A DNA stretch of 64,000 bases. Source: Stutzerimonas stutzeri (GTDB taxonomy: Bacteria > Pseudomonadota > Gammaproteobacteria > Pseudomonadales > Pseudomonadaceae). The stretch spans positions 434,001 to 498,000 of the forward strand of contig CP077641.1 in NCBI GenBank assembly GCA_019056435.1, in the 5' to 3' direction. The position numbers and the translations under genes are program-made. Under the pieces are notes generated by a model. It was given only the letters and a program-made list of their open reading frames with translations. It did not search any database and was not told the DNA's origin. This document shows, in pieces, positions 28,155 through 37,138 of the stretch; the first letter of the stretch is position 1, and each line of letters begins with the position of its first letter.

Positions 28155-29136
28155 CGGGCGGCTCCTTTGGCAGCGTCGGTCAGGGCGCGAACGATGGCAC
28201 GACGGCCCAGTTCGATCTTGAAGGCGTTGTGTTCGAAGCCGCTGGCACCTTCGAGCAGGATGTCCGCCGCGGCTGTGAAGGCGGTTTCGTCAGCCGGTTT
28301 TCCGACCAGCGCCGCCTCCGCTTCGGCCTTGCGCCAGGGCTTGTGTGCCACGCCCCCATGGCCAGGCGGGCGCTGCGAGTCACACCGCCGTCGATGTCCA
28401 GCGCAGCCGCCACCGAGACCAGCGCGAAGGCGTAGGACGCACGGTCGCGCACCTTGAGGTAGCTGCTGTGCGCGGCGAAGCCCTGAGGTGGCAGTTCGAT
28501 CGCGGTAATCAGCTCTCCGTCGACGAGGCAGTTGTCGCGTTCTGGCGCGTCACCGGGCAGACGGTGGAAATCGGCGAAGGCGATACGCCGCTCGCCCTGC
28601 GGGCCCCGCACATGCACCACCGCCTCCAGTGCGGCCAGCGCGACGCACATGTCGGACGGGTGCACGGCGATGCAGGCCTCGCTGTGACCGAGAATCGCGT
28701 GGATGCGATTGAGCCCGTCACGCGCCGAGCAGCCAGACCCCGGCTCGCGCTTGTTGCAGGGGGTCGTGGCGTCATAGAAGTAGTAGCAACGGGTGCGCTG
28801 CAACAGGTTGCCGCCCGTGGTCGCCATGTTGCGCAGCTGCGGCGAGGCGCCCGCGAGGATGGCCTGGGACAGCAGCGGATAACGCGCCTCCACCAGGGGA
28901 TGCCAGGCCAGGTCGGCATTGCTGACCAGCGCGCCGATGCGCAAGCCGCCGTCGGCCGTTTCCTCGACATCGGCCAACGGCAGCCGGGTAATGTCGATGA
29001 GCTGGGTCGGACGGGTGACGTTTTCCTTCATCAGGTCGAGCAGGTTGGTGCCGCCGGCAATGTAACGGCTGTCGGGACGGAACTGACCGATGGCCTCATC
29101 GACACTGCTGGGTCGCGCATAGCTGAAGGGGTTCAT
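28151..29136 (-). CDS. paoB: FAD/[4Fe-4S] subunit of PaoABC-type oxidoreductase, frameshifted
   Basis: The protein (about 328 aa after correction) has the FAD-binding YIAGGTNLLDLMKENV and ATTGGNLLQRTRC. The cysteine-bearing insert TPCNKREPGSGCSA and SEACIAVHPSDMC is the extra [4Fe-4S] site of PaoB and separates it from ordinary xanthine dehydrogenase subunits. One base is missing in the C-run 28353-28357 (SARLAMG | GVAHKPWRKAEAE). The start at 29136 overlaps the stop of paoA by ATGA, as its own stop overlaps the paoC start. Confidence 0.88.
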
Positions 29137-29666
29137 GGCGTCACCTCCTGCGCGCCGCCGAGGCGCTCGCGGGTCGGTGCCGCCGCATCCTCGATGGCGG
29201 CGACAATGTTCGGGTAGGCGCCACAGCGGCAGAGGTTGCCGCTCATCTGCTCGCGCAGGTCGTCCCGTGTCTGTGCGCGCCCTTCGGCGATCATCCCCAC
29301 CGCCGAGCAGATCTGCCCGGGAGTGCAATAACCGCACTGGAAGGCGTCGTGCTTGACGAAGGCCGCCTGCATCGGATGCAGCGCCTCGCCCTGCGCCAGG
29401 CCTTCGATGGTGGTCAACTCGGCACCGTCGTGCATGACCGCAAGGGTCAAGCAGCTGTTGATCCGCTTGCCATTGAGCAGCACCGTACAGGCGCCGCACT
29501 GGCCATGATCGCAGCCCTTCTTGGTGCCGGTCAGGTGGAGCTGCTCACGCAGCAGATCGAGCAGCGTGGTCCAGGGCTGGACCTCGAGTTCACGGCGCTC
29601 GCCGTTCAGTTGAAGCGTGATGGAGCAGGCGGAAATCCCACCTGCCGAGGTAGTGGTTTCGCTCAT
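29133..29666 (-). CDS. paoA: [2Fe-2S] subunit of PaoABC-type oxidoreductase
   Basis: The 177-aa protein binds two [2Fe-2S] clusters: the plant-ferredoxin type in KGCDHGQCGACTVLLNG plus NSC, and the alpha-helical type in FQCGYCTPGQ and GNLCRCGAYPN. E. coli PaoA has a long Tat signal; here the sequence starts at MSETTTSAGGISA with no twin-arginine motif, so this enzyme is predicted to be cytoplasmic. It is the first gene of the three-subunit operon. Confidence 0.92.
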   Translation of the reverse strand: MSETTTSAGGISACSITLQLNGERRELEVQPWTTLLDLLREQLHLTGTKKGCDHGQCGACTVLLNGKRINSCLTLAVMHDGAELTTIEGLAQGEALHPMQAAFVKHDAFQCGYCTPGQICSAVGMIAEGRAQTRDDLREQMSGNLCRCGAYPNIVAAIEDAAAPTRERLGGAQEVTP

Positions 29667-29785
29667 GGACAGCCTCACGGTTGATGCTTTCGGCTGCCTG
29701 TTCTGGGCAGGTTCGCCGGAAAGCTTAGGCATTCGGTACGCGTTCCGTGCGCCTAGGAGTACGACTGACCTCGCGGAAAAATCGT

Positions 29786-30379
29786 TCAGCCCGGCCGCCG
29801 GTCCTCGGGCCGGTCGACGTCCTGCAGGACACCCGGATCGTCCACCTCGATCTCGATCACCGAGGGGCTGTCGAACAGCGCCTGCGCGCCCCGCTCGCCG
29901 GACAGCACACGTAGCAACGCGCCGAAATCGGCGCCGATGCCTCGCGGATGACCGCGCTGCCCCTGATGGACCGGTACGACGAGGCGCTGCGGCTGGATCG
30001 CGGCGGCCAGGCGCTCGAGGGTGTGGCGCCGCACGTAGGGCATGTCGGCCAGCGCGACCAACCAGCCGCGGCGTGTGGCGCAGCTCGACACAGCCTGGCC
30101 CAGGCTGTGGCCCAGCCCGTTGCTGCGAATCGCCAGCACCTGGGCACCATAGGCGGGAGCCTCACGTTCGAGCCAGGCGCGCAAGGGGTGGTTGTCTTCG
30201 CGAGTCACGACGAGCATGCGGTCGCCGATGCCGGCCAGGGCACCGAGCGTCATCGCCAGGATCGGCATGGCATCGAGCGCTGGCGTATGACCGGCCAGCA
30301 GCTTGTCCTCGTCGCTGCGCTCGCGGTAGCGGCTGCCCTGCCCCGCCGCGAGGACCAGCGTGCAGAGCGCGTCAGGCAC
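29786..30379 (-). CDS. mocA: MocA-like molybdenum cofactor nucleotidyltransferase
   Basis: The 197-aa protein has the nucleotidyltransferase signature TLVLAAGQGSRYR at the start and ALADMPYVRRHTL in the middle, as in MobA/MocA proteins. MocA joins CMP to molybdopterin to make the cytosine dinucleotide cofactor that Pao-type enzymes use, which fits the adjacent paoABC genes. I chose the GTG at 30379 because it overlaps the end of xdhC by 8 bp; an ATG at 30418 would give a longer overlap. A gap of 119 bp separates it from paoA. Confidence 0.8.
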   Translation of the reverse strand: MPDALCTLVLAAGQGSRYRERSDEDKLLAGHTPALDAMPILAMTLGALAGIGDRMLVVTREDNHPLRAWLEREAPAYGAQVLAIRSNGLGHSLGQAVSSCATRRGWLVALADMPYVRRHTLERLAAAIQPQRLVVPVHQGQRGHPRGIGADFGALLRVLSGERGAQALFDSPSVIEIEVDDPGVLQDVDRPEDRRPG

Positions 30380-31349
30380 AGCGCCGTGCCTCGGCGACTG
30401 GCGCCAGCCGTGCGCCATTCTTGATCGCCACCACCTGGGCCATCAGCGACAGGGCGATCTCCGCCGGCGTGCGGCTGCCGATAGGCAACCCGATCGGGCC
30501 GTGCAGGCGCCCGACCTCGCGTTCCCCCAGCCCCAGGCTGAGCAGGCGCGCCTTGCGCTTCTCGCTGTTGACCCGCGAGCCCAGCGCGCCGACATAAAAA
30601 GCCTCGGACTGCAGCGCGGTGAGCAGCGCCATGTCGTCCAGCCGTGGATCGTGGGTCAGGGCAACGATCGCGGTGTGCGCGTCCGGCTCGATGGCGAGCA
30701 CGGCATCGTCCGGCATGCCGGAGACGAAGCGTACCGGCGTGTCGCTCCAATCGTGGTCGTAGCCTTCGCGCGGATCGCAGATCAACACCTCGAAGCCCAG
30801 GCCCACAGCCAGTTCCGCCGCGTAGCGAGACAATTGGCCGGCGCCGATCATCAGCAGCCGCCAGGTCGGGCCGAAAGGTGCGCTCAGGGTCGCGCCATCG
30901 AAGCGCAACTGCGCGTCCCGCTCGGCCGATTCCAGGTGCACGCGGCCGGTCGCCAGGTCCAGGCAACGCACCAGCCGCTCGTGCGCGGCGCAGCGTTGCA
31001 GCAATTCATCCAGCCACTGCGCATCGACGAGCGGTTCCTCGAGCAGGCGCAGGGTTCCGCCACAGGGCAGGCCGAAGCGCGCCGATTCCTCCTTGCTGAC
31101 GCCATAGGTGATCAGCTGGCAGCCGTCGCCGCGCGCGGTCACGGCCTTGCGCCGCGCCAGGAGATCGTCCTCGACGCAGCCGCCGGAGACCGAGCCCTCG
31201 ACCCGGCCGTCGTCGCGCAGCGCCAGCAGCGCCCCCACCGGCCGCGGTGCGCTGCCCCAGGTTTCCAGCACCGTGTAGAGCACCACGCGATGGCCGTCAC
31301 GCAGCCAGTCGCGGGCGCGACGCAACACGCCCAGATCGACACTGTCCAT
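30372..31349 (-). CDS. xdhC: XdhC-family molybdenum hydroxylase maturation factor
   Basis: The 325-aa protein has the XdhC/CoxI N-domain (VLYTVLETWGSAPRPVG, SVSGGCVEDDL) and a C-terminal Rossmann domain (LLMIGAGQLSRYAAELA, YVGALGSRVNSEKRKARL). Proteins of this family bind the molybdenum cofactor, help sulfurate it, and insert it into the apo-enzyme; E. coli PaoD is the counterpart for PaoABC. It is the first gene of the xdhC-mocA-paoABC block, divergent from the NCS2 permease. Confidence 0.88.
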   Translation of the reverse strand: MDSVDLGVLRRARDWLRDGHRVVLYTVLETWGSAPRPVGALLALRDDGRVEGSVSGGCVEDDLLARRKAVTARGDGCQLITYGVSKEESARFGLPCGGTLRLLEEPLVDAQWLDELLQRCAAHERLVRCLDLATGRVHLESAERDAQLRFDGATLSAPFGPTWRLLMIGAGQLSRYAAELAVGLGFEVLICDPREGYDHDWSDTPVRFVSGMPDDAVLAIEPDAHTAIVALTHDPRLDDMALLTALQSEAFYVGALGSRVNSEKRKARLLSLGLGEREVGRLHGPIGLPIGSRTPAEIALSLMAQVVAIKNGARLAPVAEARRCA

Positions 31350-31614
31350 CCTCTTCCTCGTGAAATCGCAACAGGCACCGGATGCACCGGCATGCATTCA
31401 ATGACTGGCGCCGGAGCGGGTTAGTTCGCGCAGCGACGCCTGCCCCGGCGCAGGCGCGACGGAACCGGCCGGTCAGCACCATGGAAATTCAACCCGAGGC
31501 GAGCCCGGTGTAACATGCGCGGCTTTTGCGGTCGACGCCCTCATGGGCTTTGCTGTAGCGAGCCAGAAGCAGCAACACCGCACCGCCAACGACCGGCACA
31601 CGAGAGGATTGACC

Positions 31615-32910
31615 ATGCTGGAGAAGCTGTTCCAACTCAAGGCGCACCACACCACGCTGCGCACCGAGATCCTGGCCGGTCTCACAACCTTTCTGACGAT
31701 GGCCTACATCCTCTTCGTCAACCCGAGCATTCTTGCCGAGACGGGCATGGACCACGGCGCGGTGTTCGTCGCGACGTGCCTGGCCGCCGCCATTGGCTCG
31801 GCCGTCATGGGCCTGGTCGCCAACTACCCGATCGCGCTGGCGCCGGGCATGGGGCTGAACGCCTTCTTCACATACACCGTGGTGCTGACCATGGGCTACA
31901 CCTGGCAGACGGCGCTGGGTGCGGTGTTCCTATCTGGCGCGATCTTCTTCCTGTTGTCGATCTTCAAGATCCGCGAATGGATTATCCACAGCATTCCGCT
32001 GGCCCTGCGCTCGGGTATTGCTGCGGGGATCGGTTTGTTCCTGGCGATCATCGCGCTGCAAAAATCGGGTGTTGTCGTATCCCACCCAGCAACGATGGTC
32101 ACGCTTGGCGATATGACCGCAGGCGGCCCACTGTTAGCCTGCCTCGGGTTCTTTGTAATCGCGGCACTTGCTTATTTGCGAGTCACCGGTGCTGTGATGA
32201 TTGGGATCATTTTAGTTACTGTGCTTTCGATCATGCTCGGCTTTTCAAAGCTTGACGGAGTGGTCTCGATGCCGCCGTCGCTGATGCCGACCCTGCTGCA
32301 GCTGGATATCGCCGGCGCCCTGGACATCGGCCTGATCAGCGTGATCTTCGCCTTTCTCTTCGTCGACCTGTTCGATACCTCCGGCACCCTCATCGGCGTC
32401 GCCCAGAAGGCCGACCTGCTGGACAAGGACGGCCGCATGCCGCGCCTGGGCCGCGCCCTGCTCGCCGACAGCACGGCCACCATGGCCGGCGCTGCGCTGG
32501 GTACTTCGACCACCACCAGCTACATCGAATCGGCGGCGGGCATCAGCGCCGGTGGCCGCACCGGCCTGACCGCTTGCGTGGTCGCGCTGCTGTTCCTGCT
32601 GAGCCTGTTCTTCGCCCCGCTGGCCGGCGCCGTGCCGGCCTATGCCACGGCACCGGCGCTGCTGTTCGTCGCGGTGCTGATGATGAGCAGCCTGGCCGGC
32701 ATCGACTGGGACGACCTCACCGTCGCCGCGCCGGTGGCCATCGCCGCACTGGCCATGCCGCTGACCTTCTCCATTGCCAACGGCATCGCCTTCGGCTTCA
32801 TCGCCTGGACCGCCATCAAACTGCTGGCTGGCCGCTGGCGCGAGCTGAGCCCGGCGATGTGGGTGCTCTCGGCGCTGTTCGTGGTCAAGCTGGGCTGGTT
32901 TACCGGCTGA
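31615..32910 (+). CDS. NCS2 family purine permease
   Basis: The 431-aa protein has about 12 hydrophobic segments and the AzgA-type NCS2 signatures: TLRTEILAGLTTFLTMAYI, ALAPGMGLNAFF, FLFVDLFDTSGTLIGVA and STATMAGAALGTSTTTSYIES. Relatives import adenine, guanine or hypoxanthine with protons. GAGAGGA precedes the ATG at 31615. It is divergent from the molybdenum hydroxylase genes with 265 bp between starts, a spacing that could hold shared control. Roughly 32000-32265 has codon use unlike the rest of the gene (see findings). Confidence 0.9.
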   Translation: MLEKLFQLKAHHTTLRTEILAGLTTFLTMAYILFVNPSILAETGMDHGAVFVATCLAAAIGSAVMGLVANYPIALAPGMGLNAFFTYTVVLTMGYTWQTALGAVFLSGAIFFLLSIFKIREWIIHSIPLALRSGIAAGIGLFLAIIALQKSGVVVSHPATMVTLGDMTAGGPLLACLGFFVIAALAYLRVTGAVMIGIILVTVLSIMLGFSKLDGVVSMPPSLMPTLLQLDIAGALDIGLISVIFAFLFVDLFDTSGTLIGVAQKADLLDKDGRMPRLGRALLADSTATMAGAALGTSTTTSYIESAAGISAGGRTGLTACVVALLFLLSLFFAPLAGAVPAYATAPALLFVAVLMMSSLAGIDWDDLTVAAPVAIAALAMPLTFSIANGIAFGFIAWTAIKLLAGRWRELSPAMWVLSALFVVKLGWFTG

Positions 32911-33030
32911 GATTTCGTAAAGGTGGATGGCGCTTTTTCATCCACCTTGCACACGGCGGCGGTGGATGGATGAAACGCCAGCTGCGCGCCCCGATCCCCC
33001 CTACGATTTACTACCTTTCCAAGAGTCTTC

Positions 33031-34119
33031 ATGAGCGCTCCGCAATTCGATCCCGCCACTTACGCCGCCCAACTCGCCGAGAAAGCCGCCCGGCTGGAGG
33101 AGCTGCTGGCACCGTTCGATGCTCCGGCAGCGGAGGTCTTCGACTCGCCCCGCGAGCATTACCGCCTGCGTGCCGAGTTCCGCCTTTGGCGCGAAGACGG
33201 CCAGCGCCACTACGCGATGTTCGAGCAGGGCGACAAGCACAAGGCGATCCTGATCGACGAGTTCCCCATCGCCAGCCGCCGCATCAACGAGCTGATGCCG
33301 CAACTGAAGGCCGCCTGGCAGGCGTCGGAAGTGCTCAGCTTCAAGCTGTTCCAGGTGGAATTTCTCACCACCCTGGCTGGCGATGCGCTGATCACCCTCG
33401 CCTACCATCGTCCGCTGGACGAGGCCTGGCAGGCCGAAGCCGAACAGCTCGCCGCCCGACTGGGCGTCAGCCTGGTCGGCCGTTCAAAGGGCAAGCGCAT
33501 CGTCATCGGCCGCGATTATGTGGACGAAGAACTGGAAGTCGCCGGTCGCCGCTTCCGCTATCGCCAGCCGGAAGGCGCCTTCACCCAGCCCAACGGCGAG
33601 GTCTGCCAGAAGATGCTGAACTGGGCCTTCGAGGCGCTCGGCGACCGCGACGACGACCTGCTCGAACTCTACTGCGGCAACGGCAACTTCACCCTGCCGC
33701 TGGCCACCCGCGTGCGCCGCGTGCTGGCCACCGAGATCAGCAAGACATCGGTCAACGCCGCGCTGGCCAACATCGAAGACAACGGCATCGACAACATCGA
33801 GCTGGTGCGCCTCTCCGCCGAAGAACTGACCCAGGCGCTGAACGAGGTGCGCCCGTTCCGCCGCCTCGCCGGAATCGACCTGAAGCGCTACGACTTCGGC
33901 AGCGTCTTCGTCGACCCGCCGCGCGCTGGCATGGACCCGGACACCTGCGAACTGACCCGTCGCTTCGAGCGCATCCTCTATATCTCCTGCAATCCGGAGA
34001 CCCTGGCGCAGAACATCGCCCAGCTCGCCGACACCCATCGCATCGAGCGCTGCGCGCTGTTCGACCAGTTCCCCTACACCCACCACATGGAAGCAGGGGT
34101 GATGCTGGTTCGCCGCTGA
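33031..34119 (+). CDS. trmA: tRNA (uracil-5-)-methyltransferase TrmA
   Basis: The 362-aa protein makes ribothymidine at tRNA position 54. It has the SAM-binding [15 protein letters not shown] near residue 210, the [10 protein letters not shown] motif near 293 and the catalytic cysteine with [10 protein letters not shown] near 318. The Fe-S cluster cysteines of the RlmC/D relatives are absent, and length fits TrmA. Confidence 0.96.
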   Translation: MSAPQFDPATYAAQLAEKAARLEELLAPFDAPAAEVFDSPREHYRLRAEFRLWREDGQRHYAMFEQGDKHKAILIDEFPIASRRINELMPQLKAAWQASEVLSFKLFQVEFLTTLAGDALITLAYHRPLDEAWQAEAEQLAARLGVSLVGRSKGKRIVIGRDYVDEELEVAGRRFRYRQPEGAFTQPNGEVCQKMLNWAFEALGDRDDDLLELYCGNGNFTLPLATRVRRVLATEISKTSVNAALANIEDNGIDNIELVRLSAEELTQALNEVRPFRRLAGIDLKRYDFGSVFVDPPRAGMDPDTCELTRRFERILYISCNPETLAQNIAQLADTHRIERCALFDQFPYTHHMEAGVMLVRR

Positions 34120-34138
34120 GACGCACCTGGTCGATCGC

Positions 34139-34583
34139 TCAAGCCAGCAGCTCGTTGAACGGCAGGTAGCCTACCGTTTCGCCCTCATCCAAGGTGCGAT
34201 TGCGTTCGACGAGTGCCAGACCCTCAGCCCAGCACGCCGAGGCCAACATGGCCGAACCCTGCCCCGGGTGCAGGCAGACGCGCAGCTAGCCCGTCCGCTG
34301 CTCCAGGCGCGTGCGCAGGTACTGGGGTCGGCCATTGGTCTTGCGCCAGGCGAACACCGCCGACAGCGGGATAGGCGTCGGCAAGACCTCACGACGCCCC
34401 CTGGGCACGCAGCAGGAAGGGGCGCGCGACGACCAGCGCGGCTGCCGGGTTGCCAGGCAGCCCAATCCAAGGCTTGTCACCCGCCTCGCCGGAGGCCAGC
34501 AGCTTGCCCGGCTGGATCGCCAGGCGCCACAGCTGCAGCTCGCCCCCAATTCGCGAATCGCCTGCCTGAAGAGCAGTTGACCG
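34139..34583 (-). pseudogene. moeA: C-terminal remnant of moeA (molybdopterin molybdenumtransferase)
   Basis: Read in pieces on the minus strand, this interval gives the MoeA end: QAIREL | ELQLWRLAIQPGKLLASGE, KPWIGLPGNPAAALVVARPF, RREVLPTPIPLSAVFAWRK, a TAG stop, then LRVCLHPGQGSAMLASACWA and ETVGYLPFNELL. At least two frameshifts and one in-frame stop lie within about 145 codons, and the first two-thirds of the gene (about 250 residues) are missing; the next gene ends at 34591. This is a real decayed fragment, not a single-base error. MoeA inserts molybdate into molybdopterin. Confidence 0.8.
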
Positions 34584-34590
34584 AAGGCGA

Positions 34591-35139
34591 CTAAGGGTTC
34601 GCGTCGCCCCGGCGAAAGGGCTGCGGCGTGCGCTCGGCTGTCACGCCGGAATCAAGCGACGGCGGCAGCTCGCCGACCTGAAATGGCTTTGGTGGTTCGG
34701 TGGCCAAACGCCGCGTCGCCGGCTCGATGCGCTCGGGTTCAGGCTCGGCTTCGGTGTTCGGACGCAACCTAAGCAAGGCGATGCCGGCAAGCGCGGCCGC
34801 GACCAGGCGATAGACAAGCGAGCCCAGGTCGAAACCGATCAGTTCGCCGCCGTCGAGCCACAGCGAGCCGAGCCGTCCACCGACCAGGGCAAGCATGATG
34901 ATCACCAGCATGACCAGTGCTGCGCGGGCATACTCCGGGACGCGCAGGGCCCACAGCAAGAACAGCCCAAGGCCCAGCTGCAAGCCGCCGTAGTAGACGC
35001 GCATATGGCTGACCGAGGCGTTTTCCATCAGCAGCATGCCGTTCAGATTGGCCATTTCGTATGGCCGCAGCCAATAGGCGATGCTGAAACCCAGCATGAG
35101 TAGCCCCTGGGCGATCAGAACGAAACGGGCGAATCGCAT
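34591..35139 (-). CDS. DUF4345-type membrane protein
   Basis: The 182-aa protein has four hydrophobic segments (about residues 5-24, 44-62, 70-90 and 100-122) and an N-terminal MRFARFVLIAQGLLMLGFSI. The membrane part looks like the DUF4345 fold, with the conserved R-x-YYGGLQLGLG loop. The C-terminal 60 residues are polar and Pro/Glu-rich (EAEPEPERIEPATRR) and have no domain I know. Function is unknown. Confidence 0.65.
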   Translation of the reverse strand: MRFARFVLIAQGLLMLGFSIAYWLRPYEMANLNGMLLMENASVSHMRVYYGGLQLGLGLFLLWALRVPEYARAALVMLVIIMLALVGGRLGSLWLDGGELIGFDLGSLVYRLVAAALAGIALLRLRPNTEAEPEPERIEPATRRLATEPPKPFQVGELPPSLDSGVTAERTPQPFRRGDANP

Positions 35140-35304
35140 CGAAAACACTCCTGATGACGGCTGCGCAGCACGACCGTCATCGGACCGACGCGCAGCCCGT
35201 TGGTTCGCACACCGCCCGTCAGCCCTCGGCCCTGCCCGGCACCGCACGCTTGGGGATGCAGCGGCCCGGCGTTAAGCTTCACGGCATCCGTTGGAGGACC
35301 CAGC

Positions 35305-35739
35305 ATGCGCCGTCTGTTACTTGTCACCACTCTCTTCGCCAGCCTGGCCCAGGCCGCCGAGCCCATCGCCATCGACGTGCACCGCGACGCGAACTGCGGC
35401 TGTTGCACCTCGTGGATCAAGCATCTGGAAGCCAACGGCTTCGTCGTCACCGATCATGTCGAATCCGACATGGCCTCGGTCAAGCAGCGCCTTGGTGTCC
35501 CCCACCGTCTGGGCTCGTGCCACACGGGTGTCATCGACGGGAAGTTTGTCGAGGGGCATGTACCCGCCGCGGATATCCTCAGGCTTCGCGACCAACCGGA
35601 CCTCATTGGCGCCGCGGTGCCCGGCATGCCCGTGGGTTCGCCGGGCATGGAGATGGGCGATCGGCAGGACGCTTACCAAGTCATCGGCCTGGACAAGGAT
35701 GGTGGCGAGCAGGTGCTGGCGGATTACCCGGCCGACTGA
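35305..35739 (+). CDS. DUF411 periplasmic metal-binding protein
   Basis: The 144-aa precursor has a signal peptide (MRRLLLVTTLFASLAQAA) and the DUF411 pattern: CGCC at 31-34, the SCHTGVIDG loop and VEGHVPAADI. DUF411 proteins are linked with copper and other metal resistance loci, and the cysteines and histidine are likely metal ligands. Substrate is not shown by sequence. TGGAGGA precedes the ATG at 35305. Confidence 0.85.
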   Translation: MRRLLLVTTLFASLAQAAEPIAIDVHRDANCGCCTSWIKHLEANGFVVTDHVESDMASVKQRLGVPHRLGSCHTGVIDGKFVEGHVPAADILRLRDQPDLIGAAVPGMPVGSPGMEMGDRQDAYQVIGLDKDGGEQVLADYPAD

Positions 35740-35832
35740 CGTCAGGGGCTCCAAGAAAAAACCGTCGGCGCTGAATTTGCCGGCTGCCAGACGGGTCTGA
35801 GCAAAGGATCGTTCAGGCAGAAGGGCTGAAAC

Positions 35833-36690
35833 ATGCGCTGGAAAAGGGCTCGTCGCAGCGACAACGTGGTGGACGCCAGGGGTCGTGGAGGGATCGGGGG
35901 AGGCAAGCTGAGCCTGGCGGGCGTGGCGATCGTGGTGGTGATCGGGCTGCTCTCCGGGCAGGATCCGCTGCAGATCCTCGGGCAACTGGCCAGCCAGAGC
36001 AGTGCCCCAACCACGCAACAGAGCGATACCCCGACGCGCGGCGACGACCCGCAGGTCGACTTCGTCCAGGCCATTCTCGGAGACACCGAAGACACCTGGC
36101 GGGCCCTGTTCGAGCAAGGCGGCGAGCGGTATCGCGATCCCACGCTCGTGCTGTTTCGTGGCGGCGTGAATTCCGCCTGCGGTTTCGCCAATGCCGCGAT
36201 GGGGCCGTTCTATTGCCCGGGCGATCAGCGGGTGTACCTGGATCTGCAGTTCTTCGATGAGATGACCGCGCGCTTCCAGGCCTCCGGCGATTTTGCCCAG
36301 GCCTATGTCATCGCCCATGAGGTCGGCCATCATGTGCAAACGCTGCTGGGCGTCTCGCAGCAGATGCAGGCGGCGCGTCAGCGTGGCGAGCAGATGGAGG
36401 GCGACAACGGCCTGCTGGTTCGCCAGGAATTGCAAGCGGACTGTCTGGCGGGCGTCTGGGCACACCATGCTCAGCAGCGCCACGACTGGCTCGAGGAAGG
36501 AGACCTGGAGGAGGCGCTGAACGCAGCCAATGCCATCGGCGATGACAACCTGCAGCGCCAGAGCCAAGGCCGCGTCGTTCCAGACGCCTTTACCCATGGC
36601 ACCTCGGCGCAACGGGTCCGCTGGTTTCGCACCGGGTTCGACAGCGGTGAGCCCGGCCGCTGTGACACCTTCCAGGCCAGCCGGCTCTAA
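35833..36690 (+). CDS. ypfJ: neutral zinc metallopeptidase, YpfJ-like
   Basis: The 285-aa protein has one N-terminal membrane segment (about 26-40, LSLAGVAIVVVIGLL) and a large periplasmic domain with the zinc motif HEVGH (in AYVIAHEVGHHVQ, near residue 161-165) and a downstream glutamate-rich RQELQADCLAG motif that supplies the third ligand. It belongs to PF04228 (YpfJ). The physiological substrate is unknown. Confidence 0.9.
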   Translation: MRWKRARRSDNVVDARGRGGIGGGKLSLAGVAIVVVIGLLSGQDPLQILGQLASQSSAPTTQQSDTPTRGDDPQVDFVQAILGDTEDTWRALFEQGGERYRDPTLVLFRGGVNSACGFANAAMGPFYCPGDQRVYLDLQFFDEMTARFQASGDFAQAYVIAHEVGHHVQTLLGVSQQMQAARQRGEQMEGDNGLLVRQELQADCLAGVWAHHAQQRHDWLEEGDLEEALNAANAIGDDNLQRQSQGRVVPDAFTHGTSAQRVRWFRTGFDSGEPGRCDTFQASRL

Positions 36691-37030
36691 TCCGCCTGAC
36701 TCGTCTCATCCACCCATTGATAAATGGGCGCATCGCCGTGGCTGTGCACCTTCACCTGCGCGGCATGACGCAAGCGGACCAGCAACCGCTTGCCGACCTG
36801 CGCGCTACCGCCCAGAGCCTGGAGCTCGGCCAGCAATTGCGGCCCGTCCATCTGCCCCGCCTCGCGCAGCACCCGCTGTGCCCCGGCCCACAGTGGGTCG
36901 GCATCCGCCTGGGTCGCCGCGACCGGGGAGCCGCGGGTAATTGCCGGGCCAGCCGTGCCCAGTCCTGATCATCCAGCTCGACGGCCAGATCTACTGGCCA
37001 ATCACCAATCCGCCCGCGTATACGAATCAT
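36687..37030 (-). CDS. hypothetical protein, one-base frameshift
   Basis: The N-terminal part MIRIRGRIGDWPVDLAVEL, in the frame from 37030, and the C-terminal part ADPLWAGAQRVLREAG to YQWVDETSQAD, one base out, make a 114-aa protein when one base is restored near the G-run 36925-36928. The middle (QLLAELQALGGSAQVGKRLLVRLRHA) is helical and charged. No domain is recognised. The stop overlaps the end of the zinc protease by 4 bp in convergent orientation. Confidence 0.5.
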
Positions 37031-37102
37031 CTTCGCGCTCCAGAAGCAACACGCCGCATCGTCCCACGCCTGCAACAGGGTGGCCAGCCGCTCGCCGCAT
37101 TT

Positions 37103-37115
37103 GTTATAACGTAAC
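37103..37115. promoter_or_regulatory. Zur-like palindrome upstream of zrgA
   Basis: GTTATAACGTAAC is an imperfect palindrome of the GTTAY-nnn-RTAAC kind seen in gammaproteobacterial Zur boxes. It ends 23 bp before the zrgA start. Zur represses zinc uptake genes when zinc is plentiful. The match is by eye only. Confidence 0.65.
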
Positions 37116-37138
37116 CCTCACTGCACTGGAGCCCGCTC

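Noticed and set aside
32574-34169. 531-codon plus-strand open frame over trmA
   Set aside because: It is a frame-shifted reading of the permease end and trmA with Arg/Pro-rich composition.
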